A stretch of 64,000 nucleotides of DNA from Nitratidesulfovibrio sp. SRB-5 (GCF_019931275.1 NZ_JAIOTY010000002.1:888131-952130); one strand, 5' to 3'; positions 1 to 9,491 are shown, numbered from the stretch's first letter. Numbers and translations: made by a program. Notes: generated from the sequence alone by a model not told the origin.

Positions 1-56
1 CGCGGAGCAGCGCGCGGGAGCGTGCCGCGCACCGCACCAGCCATACGGAGGACGCC

Positions 57-767
57 GTGAAGGCAGTAAGCATCATCGGATTCAAGAATTCGGGCAAGAC
101 CACCTGCACCGCCCTGCTGGCCGACGCGCTGGAGGCGCGCGGCCTGACCGTGGCCGTGGCCAAGCACACCCACCACAACCTGGACAAGGCGGAAACGGAC
201 ACCGCCCGGTTGATGAAGCCGGGCCGCACGGTCATCGGCATTGCCGAAGGCGAGTGCGCGGTGTTCTGGTCCACCCGGCGGCACCTGGCCGACCTGCTGC
301 CGCTGGTGTGTGCCGACGTGCTGCTGGTGGAGGGCGGCAAGAGCCTGGGCTGGTTGCCGCGCGTGCTGTGCCTGCGCGAGGCGGGCGAGGCCCAGGCCCT
401 GGACAGGGGGCTGGCGCTGGCCACCTTCGGCGGGGTGGGCGCGGAAGGACTGCCCCGGTTCGACGCGTCCAGCGTGGACGCGCTGGCGGACCTTGTGGCA
501 GAGCGCGGCTTCGTGCTGCCGGGGCTGGACTGCGGCGCCTGCGGGCAGCAGGACTGTGCCGGGTTCGCCCGCATGGTGGTGGCCCATCAGGCGGTGCCGG
601 GCGACTGTTGTTCCATTGACGGGCCGCTTTCGGTGATGGTGAACGGGCACCAGCTGGGGCTGAATCCCTTTGTCGCGCGCATCGTTTCCGGTGCGCTGAA
701 GGGTATGCTGGCGGAACTGAAGGGCTATTCGCCGGGGGCGGAAGTGGTCATCCGCCTTGCGGAGTAG
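57..767 (+). CDS. mobB: MobB-like molybdopterin-guanine dinucleotide protein with C-terminal Fe-S-type cysteine motif
   Basis: A GTG start is chosen because GGAGG lies six bases upstream. The 236-residue product begins with a P-loop, GFKNSGKTT (residues 8-16), followed by KHTHHNLDKAETDT, which matches the MobB pattern of a GTP-binding accessory protein for molybdopterin-guanine dinucleotide synthesis. The C-terminal third adds a cysteine set C159-x2-C162-x4-C167-x16-C184-C185, resembling the small 4Fe-4S domain (PF04060-like) used in several anaerobe proteins; MobB itself is usually about 170 residues and lacks this. It probably serves molybdo/tungsto-enzymes such as formate dehydrogenases, in the cytoplasm. 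The family assignment is firm; the Fe-S claim is inferred from the cysteine spacing. Confidence 0.85.
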   Translation: MKAVSIIGFKNSGKTTCTALLADALEARGLTVAVAKHTHHNLDKAETDTARLMKPGRTVIGIAEGECAVFWSTRRHLADLLPLVCADVLLVEGGKSLGWLPRVLCLREAGEAQALDRGLALATFGGVGAEGLPRFDASSVDALADLVAERGFVLPGLDCGACGQQDCAGFARMVVAHQAVPGDCCSIDGPLSVMVNGHQLGLNPFVARIVSGALKGMLAELKGYSPGAEVVIRLAE

Positions 768-1390
768 GAATTGCCGGAAAAGCATGTGTCCACTCTTGTG
801 AAAGACAGTGGCTTTCATGCTCTAACAATGTGCAATCGTTCGCTAAAAAAATCACAAAAACCTGTGGTGAAATGCTGGACTCCTGCCGGGAACTCGACTA
901 AGCAGGAATTGTGTCTGGTTGGTTGCACAGTTCAGGTGCCAGCCGGGCACACGCCGCAGCACCTGCCGCATTTGGCCACGAGCCGGAGCGGGTGGCGTTA
1001 CGGCGACCACGACATGGGAACTGCCGCCACGGCGTCCCCATGATGGAGAGACGAGAGTACCCACGCCCCCAACGGCGGGCCGCCGCCCTGCCGGGGGCGA
1101 TTTGAGAGACGAGAACAACGGGGCCAGTGCTCCCGGCCCCGCCGATCATGCCTGTTCGGTTCTCCCTCTTGCCCTGCGGGGCCAGGGACGCCCACACCCC
1201 TGGCCCCACCCTCTCCTCCCTGCCGTTTTCTTGGTGAACGGCGCGTATTTTTCACATCGCCAGCCTCCACACGGCGAATCCGCCCTTGCACGGCCCGGTG
1301 AGTCGGCAGTCCCGGACCGATACGCTACAGGCGGTGCGCGTCCGCCGCTTCCCGGTTCCGCCCCGGCGGAACAGGCGAGACGACGCAGGA

Positions 1391-1425
1391 CAGGCCCGGT
1401 GCCCCGTGCACCGGGCCTGTTGCCT
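1391..1425 (+). terminator. Hairpin, possible orphan terminator
   Basis: Perfect 12-base arms (1391-1402 and 1408-1419) around a five-base loop, followed by TTGCCTTTT. No gene ends just upstream on the plus strand, so either an unannotated transcript ends here or the element has another role. Confidence 0.45.
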
Positions 1426-1477
1426 TTTCGGCTCCCCGGTGCGGGCACGGCGCGCGTCAGACGCGCGTCCGGCGCAC

Positions 1478-1530
1478 GTTCAACGCACGTCAGGCGGACG
1501 TCAGGCGGTCGTCAGGCGGTCGTCAGGGGG
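1478..1530. repeat. 11-bp GC-rich tandem repeat
   Basis: Degenerate units of the type ACGCACGTCAG / GCGGACGTCAG / GCGGTCGTCAG / GCGGTCGTCAG repeat with an 11-base period in non-coding DNA. It is one of a family of short-period repeats in this window. Confidence 0.6.
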
Positions 1531-1590
1531 GGAGCGTCAGGGGGCGCACTGCAGGGCTTCGCCCCTGCCATACCCATCGTCAGGACGGAA

Positions 1591-1620
1591 ACGGGGCGGG
1601 CACGCATGTGCCCGCCCCGT
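1591..1620 (-). terminator. Terminator of the chemotaxis receptor gene
   Basis: Perfect 13-base arms (1591-1603 and 1608-1620) with a GCAT loop, 33 bases past the stop codon of the minus-strand receptor and followed on that strand by TTCC. A strong stem with a weak T-run. Confidence 0.7.
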
Positions 1621-1652
1621 GGTGCGTTTGCGAATGTGGCGTGCGGCAGCGG

Positions 1653-3305
1653 TCAGCGCTTGCCGCCGTCCATCTGCTGGATGATCGCCCGCAGCCGCTG
1701 GGCCATCTGCGCCAGGGCGCGCACGGCCTCGCTTGCCGCCTCCATGCCCCGTGCCGATTCGGTGGCCACGTCGTTGACCTCGGTGACGGCCCGGCTGATC
1801 TGGTCCGACGCCGCCGACTGCTCTTCGCTGGCGGCGGCGATGGACTGCACCTGCCCGGCGGTGTTGTCCGCGAACTGCACGATGCGCCGCAGCGCACCGC
1901 CGGATTCGTCGGCAAGGCCGGTGGCGTCGGCCACGGCCTGGGTGGCCGTGTCCATGTTGTTCACGTTGCGCTGGGCCGCCGTCTGGATGGCCGAGATGCG
2001 CATTTCCACTTCCTTGGTGGCGTTGGTGGTCTTTTCGGCCAGTTTGCGCACTTCGTCCGCCACCACGGCAAAGCCGCGCCCGGCGTCACCGGCGCGGGCC
2101 GCCTCGATGGCCGCGTTCAGCGCCAGCAGGTTGGTCTGGTCGGCTATTTCGTTGATGACGTTGATGACCTCGCCGATGGATTCGGCGTCGCGCCCCAGCG
2201 ACTGCATGTCGGTGCGCAGGCGGGTGGCGATTTCATGCACGCGCGAGATGGACTTTCCGGCGTTCTCCACCACCTGCGCCCCCTTCTGGGCTTCTTCGCG
2301 GGTGGACTTTGAGGCATCGGCGGCCAGGGTGGCGTTGCGGGCGATCTCCATGACCGTGGCGTTCATCTGATCCATGGCGGTGGCCGTCTCGGCCATGCGG
2401 GCGCGCTGCACCTCGGCCCCGGCGGACACCTGCTGGGTCTGGGCGGCCAGTTCCTGCGAGGCGTCGGTAAGGTCGCCCACGATGACGGCGGCCTCGGCGG
2501 CCACGCGGCGCATGGTTTCCACCAGCGCGTTCACTTCCTGTTCGCGCGCGGTGGCCGCCTGCATGGCGGCGCGGGCCTGCTCTGCCTGATTGCGGGCCTC
2601 GTCGCCCTTGGCGGAGCAGTCGTGCAGGGTTTCCTTCAGCCTGCCGACCATGGCCGTCAGGTCGTCGCGCAGCAGGCCGAATTCGCCCGCCATGCTGCCG
2701 CTGGCCGTGGCGTCCAGCCTGCCTGCCGCCACCTCGCGCGAGAAGGCCTGCAACGCGGCCAGCGACCGGGTAATGCCCGAAATCACGGCCAGCACGAACA
2801 GGGTTATCAGCACGCCCATGCCTGCCTCGATGACCGAGTTCACCATATTGACCAGGTCAGAGATTTCATCGGCCTTTTCTTCATAGGCCTTGCGGATGTC
2901 GGCCAGCGCCGGTTCCACGGCCCGCCCGGCCTGTATCATGGCGTCGGTTTCGGTCACCGTGCGGAACACTTCGTCCAGCGAGGCGTTGTAGCGGGACAGG
3001 GTGGAGCGCCCCTTGTCGCACATGGCGGCATTGCCGGGGTCCGCCGCGGCGATGCGTTGCAGCAGCGAATCCACGGTGCCGATGTGCTTGCGGGTCTTGT
3101 CGGCCCACTGCTGTTCCTTGCGCATGAGAAAGTTCTTTTCCTGGCGGCGGGCCTGCAACAATTCCGTGTTGGCGTCCACGGCCAGGGTGCGCAGCTCCAG
3201 CGCCCGTTCAACCTTGGCCGAGCCCACCCAGCTGGCGGCCACGATGGCGCCAAGGGCCACGAGAACGGAGGCGAGCAGCAGATACAGTCTGGTCTTGATC
3301 CCCAT
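1653..3305 (-). CDS. Methyl-accepting chemotaxis protein
   Basis: A 550-residue transmembrane chemoreceptor. The ATG at 3305 is preferred over the upstream in-frame start because AGAGGAG lies eight bases before it and the protein then begins with a membrane anchor (residues about 7-29). A periplasmic sensor of about 150 residues follows, with a helical segment rich in charged residues and one Cys; the second membrane segment is near residues 180-200, then a HAMP-like linker. The cytoplasmic signalling hairpin is unmistakable: [26 protein letters not shown]. It should bind CheW/CheA at the pole and control flagellar rotation. The sensed ligand cannot be read from the sequence. Confidence 0.92.
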   Translation of the reverse strand: MGIKTRLYLLLASVLVALGAIVAASWVGSAKVERALELRTLAVDANTELLQARRQEKNFLMRKEQQWADKTRKHIGTVDSLLQRIAAADPGNAAMCDKGRSTLSRYNASLDEVFRTVTETDAMIQAGRAVEPALADIRKAYEEKADEISDLVNMVNSVIEAGMGVLITLFVLAVISGITRSLAALQAFSREVAAGRLDATASGSMAGEFGLLRDDLTAMVGRLKETLHDCSAKGDEARNQAEQARAAMQAATAREQEVNALVETMRRVAAEAAVIVGDLTDASQELAAQTQQVSAGAEVQRARMAETATAMDQMNATVMEIARNATLAADASKSTREEAQKGAQVVENAGKSISRVHEIATRLRTDMQSLGRDAESIGEVINVINEIADQTNLLALNAAIEAARAGDAGRGFAVVADEVRKLAEKTTNATKEVEMRISAIQTAAQRNVNNMDTATQAVADATGLADESGGALRRIVQFADNTAGQVQSIAAASEEQSAASDQISRAVTEVNDVATESARGMEAASEAVRALAQMAQRLRAIIQQMDGGKR

Positions 3306-3592
3306 GAAGATGCTCCTCTTTGGGAAACGGCGACGGCGACGACACGGTCCACTGCGGTGTCCGCTCGCGGTGCGTCGGTTCAGTGTCAGGGAAGCAGCAA
3401 GCTTCGTTCCATAATTCACATGTAATTATTTATATGTTATTTTAAGATGTTGTCAGGATTCGGTGCGAGGGCGCTTGCTCCGGGAAGGAGCATGGGATAG
3501 CGTTGTGAAAAGTTTTGCAACATTTTGCATCGTGCGTGTTGCGTATCGCAGCACGATGCGGCGAACGGGCGGCGCGCGGGCAGGGGAAGGGA
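3306..3592. promoter_or_regulatory. Divergent control region with inverted repeat
   Basis: The region between the chemoreceptor (minus) and the sigma-54 activator (plus) is AT-rich around 3420-3450. Near the activator are a direct repeat of TTTTGCA with nine-base spacing (about 3512-3528) and a 9-base inverted repeat GCATCGTGC/GCACGATGC (3527-3535 and 3551-3559, 15-base spacer). These are plausible operator or upstream-activator sites; no protein can be assigned. Confidence 0.4.
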
Positions 3593-5224
3593 ATGGCCGA
3601 AGGGACGACACAGGGCATGGCCGCGGCGCTGGGACCGCTGCTGCAAGGGCTGTTCGATCAGCCTGTGGCGGCGCGGACCCTGCTGGACCGCATCCCCTTG
3701 CCGCTGGCGCTGGTTTCCGCCGAGCGGCGGGTGGTGTTCCTGAATCAGGCGGCCTGCGCCCTTACGGCCATGTCGCCCGACCGGGCCCAGAACCTGCCGT
3801 GCCGCTACGTGTTTCGATGCAGCCTGTGCACCGGGGGCTGCCCGCTGGACGTGGTGGACAAGTCGCCCACGGCTGCCGTGGCCCCCGTGGCGCGCGAGGC
3901 GGACATCGTCAACGCCGACAGGGCGCGCATTCCCGTGCGGGTGACCTGCGGCGCGCTGACCGCCCCCGACGGCAGCCGGGTGGGCTACTTCGAGACGCTG
4001 GAGGATCTGCGCCTGTTCCGCCCGGCAGAGGCCCGGCCGGAGTGGCCGCAGGGCTTCGGCGACATGCTGGGGCACAGCCCCGAGATGGAGCGGGTGTTCC
4101 GGTTGTTGCCGGGCATCGCCCAGACGGATTCCTCGGTGCTGGTCACCGGAGAAACGGGCACCGGCAAGGATCTGCTGGCCGAGGCCCTGCACAATGCCTC
4201 CAACCGGGCCAAGGGGCCGTTTGTCAAGGTGAACTGCGGCGCCCTGCCGGAAAGCCTGCTGGAATCGGAACTGTTCGGTCACCAGAAGGGGGCCTTTACC
4301 GGGGCGTCGGAAAACAAGCCGGGCCGCTTCCGGCTGGCCCACAACGGCACGCTGTTCCTCACCGAAGTGGGCGACCTGCCCCTGCCGTTGCAGGTCAAAC
4401 TGCTGACCTTCCTGGATGACAAGATCATCCATCCGCTGGGCTCCACGCGCGGGGTGCACGTGGACGTGCGCATCATGGCCGCCACCCACCGCGACCTGCG
4501 GCGCATGGTGCGCGAGGGGCGCTTTCGCGAGGATCTGCTGTACCGCCTGAACGTGGTGCGTTTTCACCTGCCGCCCCTGCGCGAACGCGGCGACGACATC
4601 GCGCTGTTTCTGGCGCATTACCTCAAGGTGTACGCGGGTATGTTCGGCAAGCGGCTGGCCGGGTTCTCCCCGGCGGCGGAGCGGGTGCTGCTGCGCCACG
4701 CCTACCCCGGCAACGTGCGGGAATTGCGCAATATCGTGGAGTACTGCGTCAACGTGTGCCAGGAGACCCACGTGGACGTGCCGCATCTGCCCCGCTACCT
4801 GCTGGAGGAAAGCGGCGAGCCTGATGCCCCCGATGGGGGCGGCGTGGCGACCGTTGGCCAGCGGGTGGGGGCGGGGGCGCAAGCCCCGCGTGGGGGCGGC
4901 GTGGCCGGGGCGGATTCCGGCGTTGCGGGCGCGGGCCTGTCAGGTCATTCGGGACACCCGGGGCATCCGGGTCATCCGGGTCATCCGGGTCATCTGGTGC
5001 AGGGCGGCCCCCCCGGTTCTACCGGCTCTCCCGGTTCTCTTGACCAGGGCATGCCCTCTGCCGGGGTGTCCCGGGAGGAGGCCACGTGGGCCGAGACGGA
5101 GCGCCGCCTGATCGTGGAGGCGCTGGTGCAGGCGCGCGGACGGCGCGGCGAGGCCGCAATGGCGTTGGGCTGGGCGCGAACCACATTGTGGCGCAAGATG
5201 CGCCAGTACGGGTTGGATCAATGA
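3593..5224 (+). CDS. Sigma-54-dependent transcriptional activator (PAS-AAA+-Fis)
   Basis: A 543-residue enhancer-binding protein. The ATG at 3593 follows AGGGGAAGGG, so the longer upstream frame is not used. Order: PAS-like sensor (about 20-140) with four cysteines spaced C-x5-C-x2-C-x3-C (CRYVFRCSLCTGGC), AAA+ domain with Walker A GETGTGKD and the sigma-54-contact loop GAFTGA, then a long linker and a Fis-type helix-turn-helix ending in TLWRKMRQYGL. The Walker B segment reads LFLTEVGD where the family has LFLDE, so the Asp is replaced by Thr. The linker contains a GHPGHPGHPG repeat coded by 9-base tandem units. It overlaps the next gene by ATGA. The cysteine set suggests redox or Fe-S sensing (inference). 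Confidence 0.9.
   Translation: MAEGTTQGMAAALGPLLQGLFDQPVAARTLLDRIPLPLALVSAERRVVFLNQAACALTAMSPDRAQNLPCRYVFRCSLCTGGCPLDVVDKSPTAAVAPVAREADIVNADRARIPVRVTCGALTAPDGSRVGYFETLEDLRLFRPAEARPEWPQGFGDMLGHSPEMERVFRLLPGIAQTDSSVLVTGETGTGKDLLAEALHNASNRAKGPFVKVNCGALPESLLESELFGHQKGAFTGASENKPGRFRLAHNGTLFLTEVGDLPLPLQVKLLTFLDDKIIHPLGSTRGVHVDVRIMAATHRDLRRMVREGRFREDLLYRLNVVRFHLPPLRERGDDIALFLAHYLKVYAGMFGKRLAGFSPAAERVLLRHAYPGNVRELRNIVEYCVNVCQETHVDVPHLPRYLLEESGEPDAPDGGGVATVGQRVGAGAQAPRGGGVAGADSGVAGAGLSGHSGHPGHPGHPGHPGHLVQGGPPGSTGSPGSLDQGMPSAGVSREEATWAETERRLIVEALVQARGRRGEAAMALGWARTTLWRKMRQYGLDQ
4943..4996. repeat. In-frame 9-bp tandem repeat in the activator linker
   Basis: Six consecutive 9-base units of the type GGTCATCCG encode Gly-His-Pro repeats between the AAA+ and DNA-binding domains of the sigma-54 activator. 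Because the period is a multiple of three, copy-number change would alter linker length without a frameshift. Confidence 0.9.
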
Positions 5225-5616
5225 GCAGCAACGACAATGGCGTGGTGGCGTCCAGGGCGGACAGGCCCGGTGGGGGCACGCGCGGCAACGTGCTGGTGGC
5301 CCTGCACCGCGATGCGGTGGCGCCCCGCTTCGATCGGGCCACCGAGGCGTGGCTGGGCCGCATCGACAGCGAGGGCGGCCTGGCACGGTCGCGCACCATG
5401 GTGCTGGCCAACGCCTCCGCCGAGGAATTGTGCCGGATCATCCTGACGGAAAACGTTGCCGTGGTGGTCTGTTGCGGCATTGAACAGGAATTTTACGATT
5501 ACCTCACCTGGAAGCGCATCACCGTGCTGGACGGCGTGGTGGGAGGACGTGATGCGGTCATCGGGGCGCTGCTGGCCGGCACCCTGAAGGCAAATGCCGT
5601 GCTGGGCGGGGTGTAG
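5221..5616 (+). CDS. NifX/NafY-like dinitrogenase cofactor-family protein
   Basis: A 131-residue protein whose ATG overlaps the stop of the sigma-54 activator (ATGA), indicating translational coupling. The region LVALHRDAVAPRFD near the N-terminus and IILTENVAVVVCCGIE...WKRITVLDGVVGG later follow the pattern of the NifX / NifB C-terminal (dinitrogenase iron-molybdenum cofactor biosynthesis) fold, which binds iron-sulfur or metal-cofactor precursors. The pairing with a cysteine-rich activator suggests that the two form a sensing unit, but this is inference. No nitrogenase gene is in the window, so the name should be taken as a fold description. Confidence 0.6.
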   Translation: MSSNDNGVVASRADRPGGGTRGNVLVALHRDAVAPRFDRATEAWLGRIDSEGGLARSRTMVLANASAEELCRIILTENVAVVVCCGIEQEFYDYLTWKRITVLDGVVGGRDAVIGALLAGTLKANAVLGGV

Positions 5617-6195
5617 CAGGCAGTGCCCCGCCAGGCCTCGGCACAGGGAGGGGCGTTGGCGGGTCCGGGGTTTCGCCGCGTTTCAGGCCCGCGCTGTCGC
5701 CTGTCCGTCCCGTTTTTCCTGTCTTCCTTCCTTCCTTCCTTCCTTTCCTTCTTTCTTTTCTCCGACCTGCCCGTGTCTGCGTCCATGCCGGTGTGCCCGC
5801 TTTGCCCGGTCCCACTCCGTTAACAGAGTGATGGCGTCTGTGTTGCAAGATGTTGCATTATGATGCGCTGCGGGTGTGCTGCCGCTTCCCGTGACTGCCT
5901 TTGGGTAGGTGATGCCAGGGGGTGGATTTGGCAACATGCCGCAACCATAGGGTAACTATTGCTGGAACGGACATTGCTAACAAATTCACGATGTGCTTCC
6001 GCATGCACGGGTGAGCACTGCTTTCCGGCGTTGTTTCCCGCCCGGCGCGAAAAGGTTCGGGCCGGTCTGATCTCTGTCCGGCCCGGACAGGTCAGAAGGG
6101 CGCCCGAAACCTTGCATCCGGACGTGGCGCGGCAGCGGACCGGCGTGGCAACGGCCAACACACTAACCGGTTAACAAGACAGGGACCGGTGCATC
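5617..6195. other. Intergenic region with pyrimidine tract
   Basis: About 580 bases without a credible gene. It holds a homopyrimidine tract with five TTCC units (5724-5743 within about 5713-5761), a direct repeat TGTTGCA with nine-base spacing near 5840-5855 similar to that upstream of the sigma-54 activator, and AT-richer DNA just before the receiver-like gene. Confidence 0.5.
5713..5761. repeat. Polypyrimidine tract with (TTCC)5 microsatellite
   Basis: A run of about 48 bases that is almost only C and T on the plus strand, with five perfect TTCC tetranucleotides at 5724-5743. Such tracts are prone to slipped-strand change and can form triplex structures; it is non-coding here. Confidence 0.7.
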
Positions 6196-6627
6196 ATGTG
6201 GATGACCTCGGTGCTGGTGTTCGATACCGATACGTCCTTCGCCCGGCATGTGGCAGAACTGCTGGGTGGCGGCGGCAGCGCCTGCGTGGTGGCGGCCGAG
6301 CCGGACGATGCCCGCCGCCTGCTGGCCACCGGCGGTTTCAGCGTGTTCCTGTTCGGCTGTGCCGAAGGGCCACCCTGTCCCCTGGGGCTGCTGGATTCGG
6401 CGCGGCGACTGGCCCCGCACATGGGGGTGATCCTGATGGTCCGCCCCGACCAGGTGCGGCTGTCCATCCAGTGCATGAAGCGCGGCATCGACGATGACAT
6501 CCTGATTCCCTTCGACATGGATTCCATGTTGCGCAAGGTGGCCTCGGTGGCGCAACGCCGCCGTCTGGCCCCCCCCTCGGCGCTGGCGACGGGGAGTGGC
6601 GCGCCCGGTTCGCGTGATGCGTCGTGA
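6196..6627 (+). CDS. Receiver-domain-like protein lacking the phosphoacceptor Asp
   Basis: A 143-residue protein with the beta-alpha pattern of a CheY-like receiver (TSVLVFDTDTSFARHVAELL at the start, then ILMVRP and a final helix). At the position where receivers carry the phosphorylated aspartate (usually xxDLxxxD) this protein reads FSVFLFGCAEG, so the acceptor is absent, and the first acidic pair is only DTD. It is probably a pseudo-receiver acting by protein-protein contact. A GGGA ribosome-site match lies about ten bases upstream. It stands alone, with no histidine kinase nearby. Confidence 0.6.
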   Translation: MWMTSVLVFDTDTSFARHVAELLGGGGSACVVAAEPDDARRLLATGGFSVFLFGCAEGPPCPLGLLDSARRLAPHMGVILMVRPDQVRLSIQCMKRGIDDDILIPFDMDSMLRKVASVAQRRRLAPPSALATGSGAPGSRDAS

Positions 6628-6910
6628 CAATGCGGTGTGCGCCGGGTGTGCCGCTCCGGCAGGGGGAGGGGGCGCCGGGTCGTGATGGTGCGTTGCTGTC
6701 GTGACCGGATGCGACTGCACCGGCATGATGCGGTGTGCTGTCCGTGTGCCGATGCGTTGCCGCAGGCGTGGCGTTGCGATGGGTAGGGGTATAGGCTGGC
6801 AAATGGCGAAGGGTCGGCATGTTCCCCTGCATTCACTTGCGTCTGCGCACTCTGCGGCGTAGGGTGCTGTGCCCTGCATCGTCGTGCAGCACAGGAGAAT
6901 GCAACGAAAT

Positions 6911-7219
6911 ATGAACCCTCGTGTACTTGCGGACCTTAGGAAATTTCTGAAAGTTGCCGATCATACTCCCGGCCGGTTGCGGCTCAAGGTGGACCTCGCC
7001 GTCCTGCGGCACCCGGCCGCCGCGCAGTTGCGCGCCCTGACGCCGGAAACCTGGCCGGGGCTGCGCGGGACGCGGTTTGACGTGTTCACCTCCACGCTCA
7101 CGCTGGACTACGATCCGGCGGTGCTGCCGGGCGAACTGTTCGAAGAACTGCTGGCAACGCCCGACGATGAGCGGGCGGTGCAGCTTGCGGTCAGGTTGTG
7201 CGGCACCACGCACAGCTGA
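6911..7219 (+). CDS. Small HMA_2-like (heavy-metal-associated fold) protein
   Basis: A 102-residue protein. The segment VADHTPGRLRLKVDLAVLRHP followed by a FTSTLTLDYDP strand matches the HMA_2-type ferredoxin-fold family (PGRLRLR motif), relatives of the metal-binding N-terminal domains of P-type ATPases but without a CxxC. The start at 6911 is 13 bases from AGGAG; an ATG at 6899 is too close to that site. No metal ATPase is adjacent. Function unknown; the fold assignment is moderate. Confidence 0.6.
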   Translation: MNPRVLADLRKFLKVADHTPGRLRLKVDLAVLRHPAAAQLRALTPETWPGLRGTRFDVFTSTLTLDYDPAVLPGELFEELLATPDDERAVQLAVRLCGTTHS

Positions 7220-7511
7220 CGGCAACGTGAAAATCATGTCGCGCATGCGGGGGCATGGCTAGGCTGGTCAGGCAGCATGGTGCCGCCTGGGCAGAACGGG
7301 GTTGGGTTGCACTGAATGGGCCGGATGGGGCACGCCGTGTTCCGATGCGTCCCCGGTTGCGTCTGCCGGAGCATCTTCAGGATGCACCGGCGGATGTGCC
7401 CGGCCAGATGTGCTCGGGCGGCGTAGCCTTGGGGACCGGCCAGACGGCAGCGCGGGGTGGTGGTGCGCCATCCGTGCTGTCGTGACGTCAACGTTCCGGA
7501 CGGAGAAACAC

Positions 7512-9491
7512 ATGACGCTCGCCAAAAAGCTGATTCTGGGTTTCGGCCTTGTGCTCGTGCTGCTGGTTGCCATGGGGGGCATTTCCTACAAGGCCCTGTC
7601 GGACGCCACGCTGGGCTTCTCGGACTACCGGCGCACGGCCCGCGGCTCGCTGATGAGCGGGGAAATCATGTCGAGCATGCTCCAGATGCGTCTCGGCGTG
7701 CTCAGCTTCATGAACACCTCGTCCGAGGCCGCGTTGCGTTCCTATGAGGATGCCCGCGCGGAACTGGCCAAGGGCCTGGACGAGGCCGACAAGAACATGA
7801 AGAACCCGGCACGCCGCAAGCATCTGGCCACCGTGGCCGAGGCGCTTGCCCAGTACGCCGCTGGCGTCGACGAGTTGCACAAGTACGACCAGACGCGCCA
7901 GGACGAAATCCGCACCTTGAACACCATGGGGCCGCAACGCGTGCAGGCCCTTGCCCAACTGGCGGAAGCCGCCCAGCGCGAAGGCGACGTGGTGGGGGCT
8001 GCCCGGGCCGAGGCGGTCATGCGGGCCATGCTGGAACTGCGTCTGGCCGTGGTCAAGATGATGGCCGACACGGACGTGAAATGGCTGGAACAGGCCAAGC
8101 AGGAGGCCGTTCTGGTTGGCGAGGCATTCAACCGCCTGATCGCCGACGTGCGCAACCCGGTGCTGCGTGACAAGGCGCGGGAACTGTACCAACAGCGCAC
8201 CGACTATTTTTCGGCGTTCGAACGCATGTCCGCCGCGGCCCTGAAGCGCGACGCGGTGTACAACGAGCGCCTGGCCAAGCTGGGCCCGGCCATCGCCCAG
8301 GCCTGCGACGCCATCCAGAGCAGCTACGAGGCGGAGCAGAACGAGATCGGCCCCCGCGTGCAGGCATCCAACGATCAGGCGCAGATGCTGACCGGCGTCA
8401 TTGCCCTTGTGGCGGTACTGTCGGGCGTGACCATCGCGTGGCTGCTGATCCGGGTGGTCATGGCCCAGTTGGGCGCAGACCCGGCCGCACTGGCCGCCGT
8501 TACCCGGCGCATTGCCGCAGGCGACCTGGACGTGTCGTTCAATGCGGCCAGCGGCAAGCTGCGCGGCGTGTACGCCGACATGAAGGACATGGTGGACGGC
8601 CTTGTCTCGGTGATCACCGAGGTGCGCTCCGGTGCCGAAAACGTGGCCTCCGGCAGCGAGGAGCTTTCCGCCTCGGCCGAAACCCTGTCGCAGGGGGCCA
8701 CCGAGCAGGCGGCGTCCATTGAGGAAATTTCCTCGTCCATGGAAGAAATGGCGGCCAACATCCGCCAGAACATGGAAAACGCCCGCCAGACGGAAACCAT
8801 CGCCACGCAGGCAGCCACCGACGCGGAAGGCGGCGGCAAGGCCGTGGGCGACACCGTGGGCGCCATGCGCGAGATAGCAGCCAAGATTTCCATCATCGAG
8901 GAAATCGCCCGCCAGACCAATCTGCTGGCCCTGAACGCGGCCATCGAGGCTGCCCGCGCCGGTGAACACGGCAAGGGGTTTGCCGTGGTGGCGGCGGAAG
9001 TGCGCAAGCTGGCCGAGCGCAGCGGGCAGGCCGCCGCCGAGATCAGCGATCTGTCGTCCTCCAGCGTGGCCGTGGCCGAGCACGCCGGTGCAATGCTGAC
9101 CAAGATGGTGCCGGGCATCCGCCGCACCGCCGAACTGGTGCAGGAAATCGCCGCTGCCAGCAACGAGCAGAACGTGGGCGCGGAACAGGTCAACAAGGCC
9201 ATTGCCCAACTCGACCAGGTGATCCAGCAGAACGCTTCCGCCTCGGAAGAAATGGCGTCCACGTCCGAAGAACTGTCCAGCCAGGCCGAGCAGTTGCAGG
9301 CCACCGTCTCGCGCTTCCGCGTGGCGGCGCTGGACGACGGCCTGGTGCGCACCCCGCGCCGGGCACAGCCCAAGGCGACGCCCCGCGCCGTTGCGGGCCA
9401 GGCCCCGCGCAAGGCGGTGGCCGGCAAGGGCGGGCATATCGCGCTGGACATGGATGGCGATGCGGATGACAGTGAGTTCGAGCGCTTCTAG
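7512..9491 (+). CDS. Methyl-accepting chemotaxis protein
   Basis: A 659-residue chemoreceptor. The ATG at 7512 follows CGGAG and gives a proper N-terminal anchor (residues about 7-30). The periplasmic part is a long helical sensor (about 30-285) of the kind found in 4-helix-bundle or double-bundle receptors; the second membrane segment is [21 protein letters not shown]-like near 295-315, followed by HAMP. Paired Glu/Gln methylation sites ([19 protein letters not shown]) flank the conserved hairpin [20 protein letters not shown]. The tail is basic, then acidic, and does not end in a CheR-binding pentapeptide. A cheW gene follows 265 bases downstream, so the two probably work together. Confidence 0.93.
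   Translation: MTLAKKLILGFGLVLVLLVAMGGISYKALSDATLGFSDYRRTARGSLMSGEIMSSMLQMRLGVLSFMNTSSEAALRSYEDARAELAKGLDEADKNMKNPARRKHLATVAEALAQYAAGVDELHKYDQTRQDEIRTLNTMGPQRVQALAQLAEAAQREGDVVGAARAEAVMRAMLELRLAVVKMMADTDVKWLEQAKQEAVLVGEAFNRLIADVRNPVLRDKARELYQQRTDYFSAFERMSAAALKRDAVYNERLAKLGPAIAQACDAIQSSYEAEQNEIGPRVQASNDQAQMLTGVIALVAVLSGVTIAWLLIRVVMAQLGADPAALAAVTRRIAAGDLDVSFNAASGKLRGVYADMKDMVDGLVSVITEVRSGAENVASGSEELSASAETLSQGATEQAASIEEISSSMEEMAANIRQNMENARQTETIATQAATDAEGGGKAVGDTVGAMREIAAKISIIEEIARQTNLLALNAAIEAARAGEHGKGFAVVAAEVRKLAERSGQAAAEISDLSSSSVAVAEHAGAMLTKMVPGIRRTAELVQEIAAASNEQNVGAEQVNKAIAQLDQVIQQNASASEEMASTSEELSSQAEQLQATVSRFRVAALDDGLVRTPRRAQPKATPRAVAGQAPRKAVAGKGGHIALDMDGDADDSEFERF

Larger units (their letters stand above)
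768..1590. other. Long intergenic region without a convincing gene
   Basis: About 820 bases between mobB and the terminator of the chemotaxis receptor. The first 130 bases are relatively AT-rich; the rest is very GC-rich, with open frames in several phases and none with a ribosome site or recognisable product. It contains an orphan hairpin (1391-1419) and an 11-base tandem repeat (about 1478-1530). No riboswitch class could be matched. Confidence 0.5.

Noticed and set aside
771-1043. 90-codon open frame after mobB
   Set aside because: TTG start with no ribosome site, in an AT-rich to GC-rich transition; no recognisable product.
4943-4996. CRISPR-like array
   Set aside because: The units are contiguous 9-base tandem repeats without spacers and lie inside a gene.
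5900-5960. Sigma-54 promoter (TTTGGCA near 5928) before the pseudo-receiver
   Set aside because: The GG-to-GC spacing is nine bases rather than ten, and the -12 region does not match.
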